DNA of 64,000 bases from Apostichopus japonicus (GCF_037975245.1 NC_092576.1:38519111-38583110); one strand, 5' to 3'. Shown: positions 1 to 12,760, counted from the first letter of the stretch. Notes: a model not told the origin generated them from the letters alone. Numbers and translations are program-made.

Positions 1-1697
1 TAGACAATTATTTTCGTTTAACAAGTGCTAACAAGTTATGATAACAAATTGACCTAAAGTCGTCTTCATTTTCATATAGAAAGCTTTAGTTTACTCCAGA
101 TATGAATATATTACATGCATCTGTAAATACAGAAAGCCCTATTCCTACATTCACATTTGCTATTTAATTCGACTTTCTCAGAAACAGGGCACAAGATGGG
201 ATACAGCTCATTTAATATTTTGTTACAATTCGAGCAAGCAATTGCATTACCAAAGAGTGTAGAATGAAATTGATGATCGGGTTACTTCAGCTCAATATAG
301 CATTTTAAATTACTTCTTTCCGAAGAAAATCGTATTCACACTGTAATGATGAAGACGTAGTAAGATACAGATGTTTTATTTGTATGAGATGTAACCTCTT
401 TACTAATTTTGAAAAGTAACAATGTAAACATCAGAGATGAGAGACATCTGAGAGCCTCCCATAAATACTTGTTTATTGTATTTGTCAAAGATATACCATC
501 TTGAACAATACTGAAGGCTTTTTTTGCTAGAAGAGAGGGTTAAATCAGATGATGGTATTAAGTGGGCGTTTAAAATTACCATTCTATACTTTAACATTCG
601 AGATGAACCTTTACATTTAGATGCATCTAGATCATATTTATGACACTTTACATCCCTTCAGTATTTATAGGGTTGTATCATTTGATACCCAGCAGCCTTT
701 ATGGCATTTTTATGTTTGCTAAGAAATCAAAGTTAGTACCGACAGACCAGATATTACAAACAACTTTACGGTAGTTTTATGGAACGCACCATGCTTTATG
801 GTTACCGTATAATCTGATGATTGCAAATTTTATCACAGTAAATATCAGAGTTCGTGACCAAAAGCAGAGTTTGTGACCAAATAGGTTGAGCGCAAACACT
901 ATTCAGAGTTGATGTGGAGAACTGGTCTACTATATCAGGTTGAGTCACATCTTGTAATCTATGTTTCAAAACTTCAAACCGTAAATAAAAGGTAAAGTTG
1001 ATAAAGTGCTACGTTTCTCCTAGTATCAAGTAAATTTTTTTTACAGTCTAAGTACAACTTTGTTGGAATCCGAGTACCACTGGTTATCAGTGTCCGAGCA
1101 CGGTGTTTTAAATTCCTAGAAGCGTGTACTTTTGCAACTGGGTAGGCCGTAAAAATTACTTTTCGAGTGTTTCATATGAAAAAAAAAAATCACTACACTA
1201 TATTAGGTTAAATTGGCGAAATGATCACTTTTGTTTTTTTACAAAAGGGTGAGACAGAGGGAGGGCATGACGGGGAGGGTGGAATGGTAGATCTACTTTG
1301 TCAACTCTTTGTAATACAACATAAATAAATAAAACAATGGAGCTCTATAGTACGTAATCGAATTTTAAGTGTCTCAGGATTCTTTCAATGCGCAACTTGA
1401 AACCAACAGATGCAGAACATTACAAGAGAGATATAGAGAGTAGAGTAACGAAAGTACCGAAATTATGTAAATCCTGAATTTCCTCAGTTGTAAACCAATA
1501 ACCAATACCAATAAGCATTAACCAATAACCATTAACCAATAAACCAATAAACCAATAAACCAAATAAACCAATAACCATATCTCATGTAGAAGCTGGTTC
1601 TGAGTCCAAGGATAGAATCACGAGTTATTGGTAGGCATTACAAACAAGAAAACCCGAGAATAAATTACATTTATGTAATTGTGATGAATTTGCTTAC
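1..1697. repeat. Segmental duplication block 1, copy A
   Basis: This stretch aligns in the same orientation with about 18115-19742 over its whole length, with scattered substitutions and small indels. Shared landmarks include 'gaaagctttagtttactcc' near 80 and 18165, and 'tatcaggttgagtcacatc' near 933 and 19012. No exon with convincing splice sites was seen in it; the short open frames are not conserved between the copies. Window edge cuts the left end, so the true boundary is unknown. Confidence 0.85.
1492..1577 (+). repeat. Short minisatellite of AACCAATA-type units
   Basis: A run of imperfect 8-11 base units of the form 'aaccaata'/'aaaccaataa'. The paralogous position in copy B (about 19586-19624) has only about half the length, so the array has expanded or contracted since the duplication. 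Confidence 0.8.
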
Positions 1698-2705
1698 ACA
1701 ATCTTTAAACATGTTTATTGAAGTCGCAACTGCTGTTGAAACCTTAAAAAAATGTGTCTCTAAGGCATGTAATATCATGTATCTCAATTTTGTCACTAAA
1801 GTTTATATTTATAACCATTATAAAATTTTCACTGCCTCATTAATTTAAGGTAATCTGACTTGTAATTTTTCAGATTGTCTTGTTTGTTATTTTGGCTTTA
1901 TAAGAATTTAGCGAAGTAAAGAGAGTCCAGCTTAACTTAAAAGTGAAACAATCACTGCTCAATTCGATTTGGTGTTTATTAAAAAAGCCAATCCATAATT
2001 ATGATCCTTAAAAATTTTCAAGACAACTGATATGAACAATGCTTTTTGCCAATTGTCCTTTTTTTAACGTGGTTCTGCATATTTTCATTTTGGCAGTTTC
2101 CATAGGTTTTTTTATCGGGATTGGAGGGCGGTTGCTTGGAAAGTCTTGTATAAATATAAGTATTTTTGTACAAGCTTCCTCCCTCAACTCTAAAACGAAT
2201 AATATTTCTTATAATACAACAACCTGACGAAATAAATCCTTCCAACGCTAGTTTGTCTTAAATGTAAATGGGACACAAAACAAACCAGCATCTCATTATA
2301 TAGAACAGAGATCGTTGGGAATGACAACTCTTCCAAATAGCAAAAGGAGAATATATGTTTTTCCTTCGGGAAATATCGTTGCGCAGATTCGTGTCCATGA
2401 ATTTATTTTGTAAATCTATGATTTTATACAGCGTCACTATATATATTATCTGAACATTTTTAGTTTTTACCTTATCATATCTTCAAGGTAGATGTTAGTA
2501 GTGATGATATGTAAAGTATTGCTATGGCTAGGTGTTGTTAAAGAGCTTACATTTTTAAGATCTATTATTTGCAAAACCCACATTCCTTGCAGAGAAAAAC
2601 AATTGGGATGCATAAAGGAAGAAAATTAAACACACTTTTTTCAAAGATGTTATGCTGAAACTTGGCCAAGTCTTCATTTCTGTGCGTGAGGAATCATTAT
2701 ATCCG
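1698..2705. other. Copy-A-specific 1.0-kb segment
   Basis: The homology between the two duplicate copies breaks at about 1697 and resumes at about 2706. The corresponding point in copy B (about 19743-19758) has no equivalent. Either A gained 1 kb or B lost it. I see no terminal repeats, target-site duplication or coding signature. The short open frames on both strands here look like chance. Confidence 0.6.
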
Positions 2706-5390
2706 TGACAAATACATGAGATGTTTCTAAAGTAGTTTTTAAGGAAAGTTATTAATGACAATTATCTCTTCGATATTGACTTATAATGATGGTTTGGTTT
2801 GTGTCCCCTTTAAGCCATGAATGAACGAGGACAGAATGACGTAAACTGTTACAAAGGTTGAAGGTAAGTCGGAAAAATCATCAAAGTTAAAATATAGTAG
2901 TAGTGGTGAAAATGTTTCTTAAAATGGTACATATTGGCTCTAATAAGACACAAAGTGTAAACAACTAATTCTTCAACGTTTATTTCTATATTCACTAGAA
3001 GGAGTTCCATTATAACAACTATCACTTTATATGTATTGATGTTTTGTGTAAGCTTGTTGTGTAAAATGTTGTTTGTAAATCTATGTCCTTTATATAATGG
3101 TATATGTGAAATGGTGCGTTCTGTGGCACAGTTAAACTGTAAAACAGGTCCGTAGTTAGGTCTACACAACTGTTAGTGATAACACTATTTATACTATAAA
3201 TGTAGTGATCTTTCATCTCGTTATTGAGTCCCTTAAGGGAAGGTGCAAAACATTAATTTAAATACATTTGTCCTTTTAATTTTGGTGCTTTCATTCGTGT
3301 AGACCTATGGGTCAAGCTTTTCAAAAATGACAACACCTCCCACTGGATTATCAAAGCGATGGCTTTCCTTTTGGGTGAGGGAAGGAGCTTGTTTTGTTAT
3401 GAGCTGCAATATAGTCCATATGTGCCATTGTTGAACTTCAAGGTTAAATATCTCAGTTCTCTATTGACATAAATCTATAGTTCCGTCGTGAATGAATACA
3501 GACTTGGTACAGGCATAAACGTTGACAATAAAGCATGACGGAGTATACAATTTGACTTCATCCTCGTTCTTTTAGCGACATCACTTGTAAATAAAACTTT
3601 TACCTAAGTAAAAAAAAATACCAGGTAACAAAAACATACATGAATAAAACTGGTTGTAATTTCGAATACTAAGCATGATATCTCACAACTATATTTAAAG
3701 CAGCATTTTTCGTTTGGTGGCCGTTTTCTACTTTTTTGACATCGCCATCGAGTTTTTTACATATATCTATCACAAAACAGCAAACTAAGATATTAGCCAA
3801 GTTTCTCCCTGCCAACAACATTTTTTTCGCCAGTACTTAAGGATATTTGCAGGTAATAAGGATAGTGTCCACGACAATATCAACGTTAAAACTAATCGCG
3901 TACAATTCCCCCAAACCCACTAGTTTGAATTCAACCAATCAGAGATACAGTTTTAGTTATGAACCGTTGCTTATAATAGATTCAAGACTTTACGTTGGTA
4001 AAACCAGGGATTTGTTATGGAACCCCCTCCCTGGTACGACCTCCATATAATATAGACTGTACACAAATAAAGCATGGTATTGTATTACGTGTTGGTCAAT
4101 GACGTTCGTAGTGTTTAAATATTAATATTATGGGCGAGGTTTATTATGATCCCAAGGTAAAATATCTTGGAGAAAAACAAAGTTGAAAGTTGCAAATTTT
4201 TCGACTTTTATGCCACTATTTGAAGTAAGTTTTAAATAGATAAGCTAGTTGTGTATGTCGTTATGGCATAGTGGAGTCAGTGAAGTTAAGAAAAAAATCA
4301 TAGAAAAGGACGCAAAATGCCGCTTTAACATATTAAATTCATGAAGAGAACTGTTCATAAAATGTTCATCATATCTAACATAAAACAATGGCTCAGTATG
4401 ACAGAGGAATACTATAATGATGAGATATGAAGAGAGCACAACTTCATAAAAAAAAAAAATTGCCACATAATTGCAAAACATATTCGTCTGAAATACAAAT
4501 CTGTCTGAATACATCGTTTATTAAATTGGCTGTTTTACTTTACAGATTTTTCTGGCGATTGCTTGGAGAATGATAGTGGAGTTACAGTACTTTTGATACA
4601 GACGGAAACTCATTTAAAGGGGAAAAAATGACAAACGAAAGAGGATATTTCACTAAGTAACCTACTTATATTTGCTGTTAATTATTATGTGCCGTTAACG
4701 AGACAACAGTAGTTGAAGTTATAATAATGTTCACCAAACTAAACTAAAAGCATCAAGGGTGATATCATAGGGGCATAGTTTCAAAGCTGTGTCTATGTCT
4801 TTCTTAAATTACAAAGTTCGACTTCAAAATTGAGATGTATTTCACACACTACTGCCATTGCATATTAAGTTCAACTCATATGAAAAGTTAGAAACCTTTC
4901 CAATCCTAGATCAAAATCTGAAAATTTTAATTATATAAGCAAAATCCACCATTTGCTGTGAAGGTGTAATGATGAAAAGACAGGTTTTTGTCAAATTGTA
5001 ATGAGAGATATCTCGTAGATGATGGAATACGTTAAAAATGCGATTATTGTTATATTAGAAGGTGCCGATTCCACTTATTCTGCTCAGGGGTTCAGTTCAA
5101 TTATTCAACTATATAAGTTATAAATGTGTTGGTCAAATAAGTTATGCCAGAAATTGAACGGATTATACCTGTAATGGTCAAGAAAATAACTTCTCAAACA
5201 AGGAAAGAGTTCCTTACTTCGCAAATGCGTTGAAGTTTACTGCATAATTATGGTTAGCCGGTTGAATTTTACACAAAAACTTGTCAAAATAAGAAAAAAA
5301 AAATGTTACCTTGTACCCCTTTTTTAGAAGGGGGGGGGGGCGCGGGGCCATTTCGGTTTAGGCTTTGTACATTGCAAATTGGTTACAATT
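2706..5390. repeat. Segmental duplication block 2, copy A
   Basis: Aligns in the same orientation with about 19758-22400. Shared landmarks include 'acctcccactggattatc' (3335 and 20350), 'aagcatggtattgtattacg' (4070; one base differs at 21110) and a homopolymer-G tract at the right edge (5331-5343; 22337 onward). The 3290-3470 part has an open frame in both copies, but the differences between them change many residues, so it does not look constrained. No other gene seen. Confidence 0.85.
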
Positions 5391-6310
5391 TTTCTTAAGA
5401 ACATGAAGCTACATATGTATAACACAGAACGAGAATTTCAGAAACACTCAAAGTTACTTTACATAACAAACGTCTATCGGTAAAGACTCAAACAAATCGT
5501 TATTCAAAACACTCATCAAATTTACTAACATATGAAATTGGAACTTAACTTACCTTTTTGCATTGACAAAATGTGTTTTCCCTTGCGAGTCTCGTACTGC
5601 TTCTCCACAACGATATCAAATTGTGAACAAATGGACGATTTTATAATGCCTAAATACGTCACAGAAGACTAAATTATTTACTAAGTAGATTTAACGTTAT
5701 TTAATCTGTTCATAATCAAGTAGGCCTGCATATTTACTCCAACTGGATCTCGAAAATATTTATGAGATTTTATATTAGCGACATATGTTTATAAGGCTAT
5801 TACATTTGATAAGTAATCAACTTTATTGTTACTATATGGTATTTTAGATTCCCTAAAGATTATAACACAATGATTTTTACTATATTGTTATGATCAACGA
5901 TCAATAGGAAGCAAATATACCAGCCAATGCCATTCTAAATAGCGTTTCTATAGAAATTACGGAGGGTTGTATGTACATTTGGAATTCCATGCACTGACAA
6001 TAAAAGACACCGTAGTATACTCGTTCATTGTAACGCGTACATCTTTTTTATTACATGCAACTTCTGTTTAATTGTATTTTTCAAGTATTTGATTAACAAG
6101 TGATGAACAGAGAAAAATGTTAATATATTGAAAATTTTAACAATTAGAAAATATTGCTGTAGAGAGAAGAAATGATGAAATTAATGTAATAGGATAAAAA
6201 AGTGTATACTGTCGGAGTAGAAAAGTATTGAACATTTTAACGTACTGATGTATGATATAAATGTGTACAGTATAGTGTTATGTTAAACTGAAGGTTTGTT
6301 TTTACATATG
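5391..6310. repeat. Segmental duplication block 3, copy A
   Basis: Aligns with about 25120-25960. Here copy A is continuous from block 2, whereas copy B has about 2.7 kb of extra DNA between the two blocks. The landmark 'gcgtttctatagaaattacg' is found at 5942 and 25722. No coding evidence. Confidence 0.8.
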
Positions 6311-6323
6311 TACAGTGTATATA

Positions 6324-6418
<95 letters not shown>

Positions 6419-7344
6419 CATTAAAACCGTCATTGACCTTGAAAGGATCTACAGTTAAATATTCTTAAAGATTTGTATGTAAACTTATGTACTGTGTTTG
6501 CTTCTATGGTATGTATTGCAAACAATAAGAATAGGTGAGGAGACAAATGCACCTGATGTTTTATTGATCTCTACTGTGTGCGGATTAACTGTCATGTTAT
6601 CTAGGTTAATATTATGCCTATATCAAGAGTTTTTGTTGGGTATATGGGGGAGGGGTGTTCCAAGGGATGGCAGGGAGGAGGTGAGAGTACTAAAGACAGG
6701 TTGTCGATCAAATAAGTCGACAATGTCAGACAGGAGATATTAGTGAGTATGTGTGTCCAGAGATGAAATGGGGTGCTTGTTTCTAAAGGGTGTTGTCAAC
6801 AAGATAACCCAATATTTATAAACATAGATTAATGAAAAAGGGGTAAGTGTTCCGGCATAGTTGTAGTAAGGGGGGGGGGGGTTAGGGAAACTGTATGGTA
6901 GTATAGCTCAGAGGGTGCCATATGCGTTGATGTAGACTGGTAAATACTTTTTAATTTATATAATTCTGTTTTAACTTTAACATCAATCTACATGAAGTAT
7001 TACTTGATTTGTATTCTAATTAAAAAAAAGGCGTCCTGCTTAAACAAGGAGTACTTTTTTCTCTTTGATCTACTTTAATACCAACCAGTATGTAAATCTA
7101 AGTGATCAAAGTTTGTTTTATTTTTTTGTGGTGATTTTGGCAAAGATGTTTTTTTTTTTTTAACTCTGTAATGATAATATATTGCACTGTTGCATCCTCA
7201 TACATTGATTTAATTACATTCCTTATGTATTGTCCTTGTACCAATTAGTTATATTGTTTTCTAAGTTTAAAGTAGGGCTTCCTATCTTCTTATATGAACA
7301 GTTTTCTGAAAAAAATAATGTTTTTTTTTAATTGTTTCTATTTT
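6020..7344. repeat. Left part of the copy paralogous to 49.6-51.0 kb
   Basis: Aligns in the same orientation with about 49570-50970. Landmarks are 'caagtatttgattaacaag' (6083; matching 'taagtatttgattgacagg' at 49623), the G-rich stretch with 'gacaggttgt' (6695 and 50288) and the run ending in 'tctattttact' just before the LINE. The alignment stops exactly at the LINE insertion site and resumes at 12394, so this is one paralogous block split by a later insertion. Confidence 0.75.
6326..6412. repeat. (AT)n microsatellite
   Basis: About 43 uninterrupted AT dinucleotides followed by a few AC units. It lies inside the segment shared with 49.6-51.4 kb, but the second copy lacks the long array, so expansion happened after the duplication. 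Confidence 0.97.
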
Positions 7345-7356
7345 ACTAGACTCCCA
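7345..7356 (+). repeat. LINE target-site duplication, left copy
   Basis: The 12-mer 'actagactccca' borders the 3' (A-rich) end of the minus-strand LINE. An identical 12-mer lies at 12382-12393. Confidence 0.85.
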
Positions 7357-7599
7357 ATTGTTTTTTTCATTTTTTATTTGCATTCATCTCTTCTGCACAA
7401 CACATTAAGTTAAAAAGAAAGAAAAGTTCCGTTTCATGACACCATAAAGGACATTTCCTTAATTAATAATGCAAGGAATCTCTTAGCAGTTTAATTTCTT
7501 TCTGCTGTTTGTTATTGATAAGTATATACATTTCAACACTCAAGAATAAATGAAAGCATATGCTTGAAAATATCATAACTTGGAACGCTTTGTTAATTC

Positions 7600-10500
7600 T
7601 GCAAAGGTAAATATAATATTTGGCATAAAAATTGTCAGGCTATACCATTTCATTTTGTTCTCATAATCATAACCAAAACACACGTGTTCGTACTCAACTA
7701 CAACTTTTGAATTAAAGATTTCAAGATATATTTTGTTCCAAATATTACCAACTGCGCTACAGTGCCAGTAAAGGTGGTCTAATGTTTCAGTAGACTCGCC
7801 ACAAAAAGTGCAACTTCGGTCGTCAATAATGTTAATTTTACTAAGAAAACTATTTGAAGCAATGGTACGATGGATTAACTTGTACTGAAAGCTTCTTAAT
7901 TTAGTATCTCTAATCTTGCTACAAGAAACAAAAATCTCACTCCAGTGGTGCCTTTAAAATCATTGTACCATTTTAAACAACCACGTGGTTGCTCAATACA
8001 ACGGTTGTTAAATTTATTTTAAGCATGTTGACAAATCTTAGTAGTATCATACAATTGCGCTAACATAACCTGCTGACTACATGTTTGCTTCGGCAGCTGC
8101 AATGAATATCTGGATGGTACCCACGTACGTGGGATAGAATGTATAATCCCATTCAGCTTTGTAAAGGGGAAGCTTGAACAATTAATTTTAGCAATAAAAG
8201 CAGTATACGACATAGGCCTGCCAGACATGTCATACAAATCCCGGACATAAAGCACATTTGAATTAAAACACTGCCTGTACCAAACTACTTCATTATGAAT
8301 CTTGATAAAACTGTTGTTCCAGATAATCTGATCACCGTAATTCGCCACCGGGGTTTCAAAGGTGAGATCCCTCCAAGCACAACAGCAGTTGCGAATAAAC
8401 TCGTGTTTAACATTATTAAACGTATCATTTCCCTTGAAATTAAAGCTAAAAAAAAACCTTACCAACGTATTTCAAAAAATAGTTGAAAAGGACTTTCCAA
8501 TGGCCAAAATTATGATCTGTATATCTTTTAATCCAAGTGATTTTCATACTTTTCATAAAATTATGCACGTTAATCATATTTAAGCCGCCTTCTTCCTGTG
8601 GCTGCATTAAAATTTCCTCTTTATCTTGTCGCCCTTTCCTCTCCAAATAAAGTTGAACAGTAAACTATTTAGTTCCTTTAAAAATGATTCTGGAGGTTTG
8701 GCAGAACAGAGAAGAGGAAAACAAGTTGTGACAAAGCAAAACTCTTTATGATAACAATTTTACCATAGGGAGTCAGATCACGAGGCGACCACTTATTTAG
8801 GACACTTTTCAAACGTGAAAGTTGGCAAATAGTTTAAGGGAAAAAAGTCACTTCTATTATTCTTAAGTGTAATACCAAGAACCTTAATAGGACCATCTGT
8901 AAAGGGAATATTTTAAGCACTCTGACAATGAACATTCTCATTTTTTTCGCCCATAGGAAGAATGTTAGACTTTTCGAAGTTGATCTTCAGACCACAAGCT
9001 TGTTTAAACTCTGTTAGTATCTCAATAACTCTCTGTAAAGAAGGATCGTTATTGTCCAGAAAAATAGTTGCGTCATCAGCTTACATAGACACTTTATTGT
9101 TAACATTGCCTACTGGAAAACCGACATAAATACGGTCAGCTCGTAATTTCAAAGCCAAAATTTCTGCACAAAACACAAAAAGGTATGGGTTTAGAGGGCA
9201 CCCTTGGCGCATCCCCCTTTTAACAGGAAAAAAAGCCAGAAGAAAACCCCCGTGATTCAAAACGAAAGCCGTACAATTTTCATAAAAGGTCTTAACCCAA
9301 CAAATAATGCTATCCCCAAAATAGAAAAGTTGAAGTGTATGGTACAAACAATTCCAATTAACACTGTCGAAGGCTTTTTCAAAGTTAACGAAGAGAATGT
9401 AACCTGTCACATTTTTATCCTGTGCATACTGTATAACATCTAGGATCAGTCGAATATTTTCTCCTATATATCGGTTTTTAAGAAAACCGGTTTGATCATG
9501 ATGGATAACATGTGGCAAGACCTCTTTGAGTCTTGCAGAAATAAAAGAAGCAGCAATTTTGTAGTCTACATTTAAAAGTGAGATTGGTCTACAATTACTA
9601 ATTTTCTTAATGTCTTTACCATCTTTAGAAAGTAAAGTAATAACAGCTCTGCCTTGCTCCGAAGAAAGTTTACTTATCAAATATCCCGAGTTCAGCAACA
9701 TAACAACGAAAGACTTAATTTCTGGCCAAAAAAACCTGTAAAATTCAGCTGGGAGACCATCGCAGCCAGGTACCTTACCAGAAGCCATACTCTTAAGTGC
9801 ATTCCAACATTCCCCTTCAGTTAAGGCACCTTCACAATTATTTCCTGGATCGTCGTTCAAACCCGGAATATAAAGCGACTAAGTAAAAGTATTATCCAAG
9901 CAAGCATCATTGTAAGTAGCATATACATTTTCGTGAAAAATTCGCTCAACGTTTAGAATTGCGTGGAGATCGGTAAACCCAGTCCCATTGTCATCAACTA
10001 GAATTTTAATTGACTTGCGCTCACTGTTTCGCTTCTCTAACTTTAGGAAGTATTATGTATTCTGTTCACCTTGTTCAACCCATCTCGCTCTAGAGCGAAT
10101 AATAATACCATCAATTTTGCCCTCGTGAATGTCGTCAAGGCTGCGCTTAGCGTTTGAAATTTGTAGTTTAAGGGACGGGTGGGGTTGACATTGTATTCAG
10201 TTTCTGAAGAAATAATAACTTTTTCCTACTCCTTCACCAGACAAGACTTTTTTTTAGAATATTTCATGGACCAGGAACGAATGAGGAATTTTAAATATTC
10301 CCAAAATTGTTGTGGATTAGTTGCATCTAAATCCCATTCTGCCAAGGCACCAGCAACTAACTTACGAATTCCTTCTACGAAGTCTGCTTCTTTCAATAGG
10401 GAAGTGTTTAATTAAAAAAAAAAACACTTCTCTTAAAAGTCGAATCACGCATCTTAAAAAGTACCGCATTATGATCAGACTGAATGGTCGATAAAGTATA

Positions 10501-11095
10501 ACAGTCGTTACAAAAAGCTAGCAAGTTGGCCGACACCAGAAAAAAAAATCTAACCTACAACTAAGGCCATCAATAATATTTGAAAACCATGTGAAAAGAT
10601 ACTTCTTTGGATTTCTCTCCCTTAATACATCAACTAAATTAAGTCCCTGTATGCAGTCAAAGAGTATCTCTCTCGCTCTAACTGTTTTTGTGTGCCCCCT
10701 GCCTTGTCGAGATCAAGGTCTAGAACTAAGTTAAAATCACCACCCCATATAATGTTTATGCAAGTAAATTGGACGCTAGACACCTATATATGTTGCTAAT
10801 GTGTAATTAATAGCAATATCAATAATATTGTAGCGGCTGTTGCAATCTGACAAATGCTTAACAACTGCTAGGCTAAGGGAAGGATTAAACAGTATAGCGC
10901 ACCCAGCGCTTCTTACAGAAACACAAGAAAAAAGCCTTTCCACCCCATTCATTACTCCAAAAACTTGTACAAGCGTCAATGCAATGTGTTTCTTGAATTA
11001 AAGAAATATAGAACTTTTGGTTATGTAGCCAATTAAAAACCTAACGTCTATTTTTTGAGTCATTTAAACCACGGGCATTAAAGGTACAAACCGAG
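7600..11095 (-). pseudogene. LINE ORF2, endonuclease and reverse transcriptase, inactivated
   Basis: The replication protein of the LINE, in pieces. An apurinic-endonuclease-like N-terminus is recognisable on the minus strand near 11070-10780 (NARGLNDSKNRR, then SLIQETH), with in-frame stops. The reverse transcriptase is best preserved at 9860-9081: GKVPGCDGLPAEFYRFFWP, QTGFLKNRYIGENIRLI, the catalytic box 'NFEKAFDSVNW' and RGMRQGCPLNPYLF. The second catalytic box should read Y/F-A-D-D, but its first codon is TAA (9081-9083), directly followed by A-D-D-A-T-I-F-L. Further downstream, frames at 8646-8446 (EEGGLNMINVHNFMKSMKI) and 8465-8019 (TPVANYGDQIIWNNSFIKI) match the conserved C-terminal region. 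The end of the frame is blurred by mutations and is placed near 7600. Confidence 0.88.
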
Positions 11096-11527
11096 ATGAT
11101 GTCATGCATTTTAAGGAATACAGAAAAAACCAAACACAAAACTCAAAACAAACTAGAGCAAAACACACAAATGACTATCAAAGACAAAAACAGCAACAAC
11201 AATAAAAAAGCAACAACACCAACAAGACAACACAAAAGAGAGTGCTTTGTTTGTACTCGAGAAAGAAGGAATGAGGACTAACCTTGACTTAACAATCGAA
11301 CATTCTATATAAAGTAAAGGGAACAATTTAGAAAACTCGTCAGAAAAATACAATTAAATATGGTCCAGATGTTAGTTTAATAAGTTACAGAACATCTGTA
11401 AAGTTCACTAGTGGATTCCACGACGTTGTTGTTTTTTTTTTTCAAAAGGGTACGGTTTCCCCCGAGCATCCCGCCACTTCCCGCCACGAATCGTAGTTTT
11501 GCTCCAGTTGAATAAAGTTCCTTCACC

Positions 11528-12222
11528 TTAGCCGATCGGGCTTTTTTTCTCCTCTGGATCCAGCCTCGTAAGATCGTCTACAATAAAGAAGTGTTGATCC
11601 TTCAGGTGAGTTCTCCACGATCTTATTATAATAATCTTATCCTGAAAGGACAGACATCTCGCTAATATATGGGGCGGTTTATCTCCGACACCCCGTCCAT
11701 ATCGATGGCATCTCTCAATACGTATCTCGTGGCCATTTGGAAACTTTGAAAGGACCTTTTCTTGTAAAATAGTCAAACAATTCTCGTTTTCAATTCTTTT
11801 GATTCCCACGACTCTAAAGTTGTTCCTTCTAGAATGCTGCTCAAGTTTATTGATACATTTAGCATTTTCTTTGATGGTAACGTCAGCCTTATCTAAAGCT
11901 TTTGAAATTCCTGAAAGGCGATTTGTATAATCTTCGTCACTTTTCTCTAACTCCTCCACTCGTTCAGATAAGGATTCGATAGCATTATCCAGGTTGCTTT
12001 CCAAAATGCCAATGCTTTTTCGTAATCGTTACGTAATGACAACTTAAATGGTTCAAATGCCTCTTTCCAGCTGGGCGTCGTCTTTAATTCAGAGCTCGAA
12101 CCACGTTGTCTACTGCGTTGACTTAGCATGGTAGGCTTTTTACTAGCCATGTCGCTTACTGTAGGCCTAGTCGTAGTTACCTTTGGCTTATTTTTGCTTC
12201 CTTTGGGCCTACCTCTCACCAT
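11528..12222 (-). pseudogene. LINE ORF1, RNA-binding protein, frameshifted
   Basis: The nucleic-acid-binding ORF1 protein of the LINE. The start MVRGRPKGSKNK gives a basic, AT-hook-like N-terminus (RGRPKG). A predicted coiled coil follows (ESLSERVEELEKSDEDY, then a heptad-rich stretch). Next comes the RRM-like core typical of transposase-22 proteins, visible as LEQHSRRNNFRVVGI, then ERCHRYGRG and later residues around FQDKIIIIRSWR. The first part (12222-11947) and the second (12004-11528) are in different frames. The break falls at a short A run near 12020, consistent with loss of one base. In active relatives ORF1 forms a trimer that coats the element RNA and chaperones target-primed reverse transcription. 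This copy cannot make the full protein. Confidence 0.85.
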
Positions 12223-12381
12223 AACGGCACAACTTCACGAAGAAAATGTTAGAATATAGTTGATATTCCGGGTTGGTGGTAATAAAATACTTGCTCAATG
12301 CGGAAGAAGCGGAGAATAAGCGTTAAAATTTAGAGGCCCTTACAGAACTTTCTTGATAGTTAAAAGGCCATCCTCGTTCCA

Positions 12382-12393
12382 CTAGACTCCCAG
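12382..12393 (+). repeat. LINE target-site duplication, right copy
   Basis: Identical to 7345-7356 ('actagactccca'). It marks the 5' end of the minus-strand LINE. Confidence 0.85.
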
Positions 12394-12760
12394 TCATAAT
12401 ATTCCTTACCCGATGAATGTTCTTTCATTGTTAGTGTATTTTCAATATTCAATGTCGTCTTCAATTTTTATTTTAGTTTACTAGACTACAATTATATAAC
12501 GTGTCAATAAATCTTCGGTAATTATTGAATATACGTTTATATTAATAATTCCTATCTTGTTTAATGCATTAATATAAATGAGTTCTTTGTTAAATGTTAT
12601 TACTCCATGTTCTTTAATCTTTGAGATGGTCTTAACATGTATTTTTTAATTGCTCTCCCTTCCTCCATCTGTGTGTTCATATTCTCTTAAGATATTAGGA
12701 TTGCTAGACAGGGAACATGGTAGAGGATAATCTCTATGCATTTGTTTGCTAGTTACAACA
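12394..12760 (-). pseudogene. Decayed copy of cassette exon C with its intron
   Basis: The right part of the paralogous block split by the LINE. It aligns with 50970-51380. Within it, 12607-12760 read on the minus strand resembles the LRR-like exon at 51202-51410: conserved words include 'tctcaaagattaaag' near the 3' end, 'aagggagag' in the middle and 'gattatcctct' near the 5' part. Indels destroy the reading frame, and the donor site gtaagt is replaced by 'gagtaat'. This is therefore a pseudo-exon carried along by segmental duplication and not part of an expressed gene. Confidence 0.65.

Larger units (their letters stand above)
7357..12381 (-). mobile_element. Near full-length L1/Tx1-type LINE, dead copy
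   Basis: A 5.0-kb non-LTR retrotransposon inserted in minus orientation. Read 5' to 3' on the minus strand it has a short 5' leader (about 12381-12223), ORF1 (coiled coil plus RNA-binding transposase-22-like domain), a spacer, ORF2 (degenerate AP-endonuclease, reverse transcriptase, C-terminal region) and an A-rich tail with AATAAA next to 7357. Identical 12-bp duplications at both ends and the A-rich tail are the marks of target-primed reverse transcription. The insert lies within a block shared with 49.6-51.4 kb, so the empty site is preserved there. Frameshifts and nonsense codons in both ORFs show it cannot move by itself. The clade assignment (L1/Tx1-like) rests on the residues around the RT motifs and is from recognition, not a tree. 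Confidence 0.9.

Noticed and set aside
8295-8583. Plus-strand open frames at 8.3-8.6 kb
   Set aside because: Antisense shadows of the LINE ORF2 C-terminal region.
9204-9443. Plus-strand open frame inside the LINE
   Set aside because: Antisense shadow of the reverse transcriptase frame.
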